Shown here piece by piece: positions 63,497 through 64,000 of a DNA stretch of 64,000 bases. A program made the position numbers and the translations under genes. Source of the stretch: Streptomyces sp. NBC_00285 (lineage in GTDB: Bacteria; Actinomycetota; Actinomycetes; Streptomycetales; Streptomycetaceae); assembly GCF_036174265.1 (NCBI RefSeq), contig NZ_CP108055.1:9858001-9922000 (forward strand), read 5' to 3'. Position 1 is the first letter of the stretch, and every line of letters starts with the position of its first letter. The notes under the pieces are model-generated. The model had not been told where the DNA came from. It did not search any database and saw only the letters and a program-made list of their open reading frames with translations.

Positions 63497-64000
63497 ATGA
63501 TCGAGCAGGAAGCCGCCGGTCGGGCCGTCGAAGAGCTGCTGGAGCGCGACTATCAGCAGTGGCGTGCTGTGAGCGCGGACGCGGTGAGGATGGCTGTGGT
63601 ACGTGTCGAGGAGCACGAGCTGGTGTGGATCGTCTCCTGGCAGTCCGAAAAGTTCGTACGCACACGGAACTCGAAGTACGCACTGATTGGCAATGGGCCG
63701 TATCTGGTCGACCGTGTCGACGGGGGACTGCATCAGATCGGCGTCGTCTCCGCGGTAACCGGGGAGTGGGAGGCCGACTACCGGGCTCGGATACGCGGCC
63801 TGCCGGTCCGCACTGCAGTGGACGATCTACACGATGCGCTCCGCGGGGTGGCCGCTACGCGCGGACGCATGCATGCTGTGCGGACACTGCGCCAAAGGCT
63901 GTCTGTGCTCTCGCCTGCGGAGGCCATCGAATACGTGAGCGCGTTGCTGGAGGGTGACGCGCCGGCGCGCCTCGTGGCCGTCGCTGCAAAGGAACTGGTG
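63497..64000 (+). CDS. YrhB/Imm35-like protein (3' end outside window)
   Basis: The frame from ATG 63497 stays open to the window edge (168 codons). Residues 35-85 read VVRVEEHELVWIVSWQSEKF, then GNGPYLVDRVDGGLHQIG, the pattern of the YrhB domain / immunity protein 35 (HELGWLVxW...GxGPYLVDRxDGxxHxI). A helical C-terminal part follows. Such proteins serve as immunity factors beside polymorphic toxins, but also occur alone. The neighbour needed to decide is outside the window. No strong ribosome binding site is evident. Confidence 0.7.
   Translation, partial: MIEQEAAGRAVEELLERDYQQWRAVSADAVRMAVVRVEEHELVWIVSWQSEKFVRTRNSKYALIGNGPYLVDRVDGGLHQIGVVSAVTGEWEADYRARIRGLPVRTAVDDLHDALRGVAATRGRMHAVRTLRQRLSVLSPAEAIEYVSALLEGDAPARLVAVAAKELV

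Overview
The window is very GC-rich, uses GTG starts freely and has actinobacterial ribosome binding sites. Together with Tat lipoproteins, ECF41, CbtAB and DUF1152 genes this points to Streptomyces or a close relative. Dense interspersion of intact genes with at least a dozen gene fragments, and few housekeeping genes, suggests an accessory or chromosome-arm region. This is inference: no replicon-scale marker is visible.

Layout. 1-3.4 kb: the end of pntB, then a convergent two-gene unit encoding a secreted GH19 chitinase and an NPP1/NLP-type protein, then lectin and ISAs1 debris. 3.7-11.8 kb: an Rrf2 fragment, an MFS exporter, F420-type and SDR oxidoreductases with TetR and HTH regulators, and Lrp and SDR fragments. 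12-18 kb: a tightly overlapping minus-strand operon (CocE esterase, acyl-CoA ligase, enoyl-CoA hydratase, SDR) followed by a TetR gene, with a perfect inverted repeat upstream of cocE. 18-26.8 kb: a decayed tartrate-dehydratase-like gene, an MHYT sensor, a broken phosphoketolase, PPK2, a universal-stress fragment, a SulP transporter and a nitrilase-family enzyme. 27-30 kb: a nucleotidyltransferase and a large repeat protein.

30-39.3 kb is the most coherent block, a vitamin B12/cobalt island. Three separate cobalamin riboswitches precede cbtBA, the B12-independent methionine synthase metE, and a BtuFCD-like ABC importer. Downstream of metE lie decayed metF-like and folP-like remnants, then a histidine-phosphatase-like gene that has lost both expected catalytic histidines. 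A small cysteine-containing protein of unknown function follows cbtA. The expected logic is that adequate B12 shuts down MetE and cobalt/corrinoid uptake.

39.6-48 kb: TetR, SDR and quinone-oxidoreductase genes around an 18-bp palindrome, an ECF41 sigma factor with an FAD oxidoreductase, a hydrolase, a Rossmann-like small protein and a DUF1152 protein. 48-62.8 kb: carbohydrate metabolism, with a ROK repressor, an RbsA/RbsC/lipoprotein importer, a Gfo/Idh/MocA dehydrogenase and a TIM-barrel isomerase. It continues with a truncated Ebo-like set (inositol-phosphate synthase, UbiA-type prenyltransferase, isomerase fragment), a Tat-exported TIM-barrel protein, and a secreted PQQ-type sugar dehydrogenase with a promoter overlapped by an inverted repeat. 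The window ends inside a YrhB/Imm35-like gene. I saw no tRNA, rRNA, CRISPR array or complete insertion sequence.
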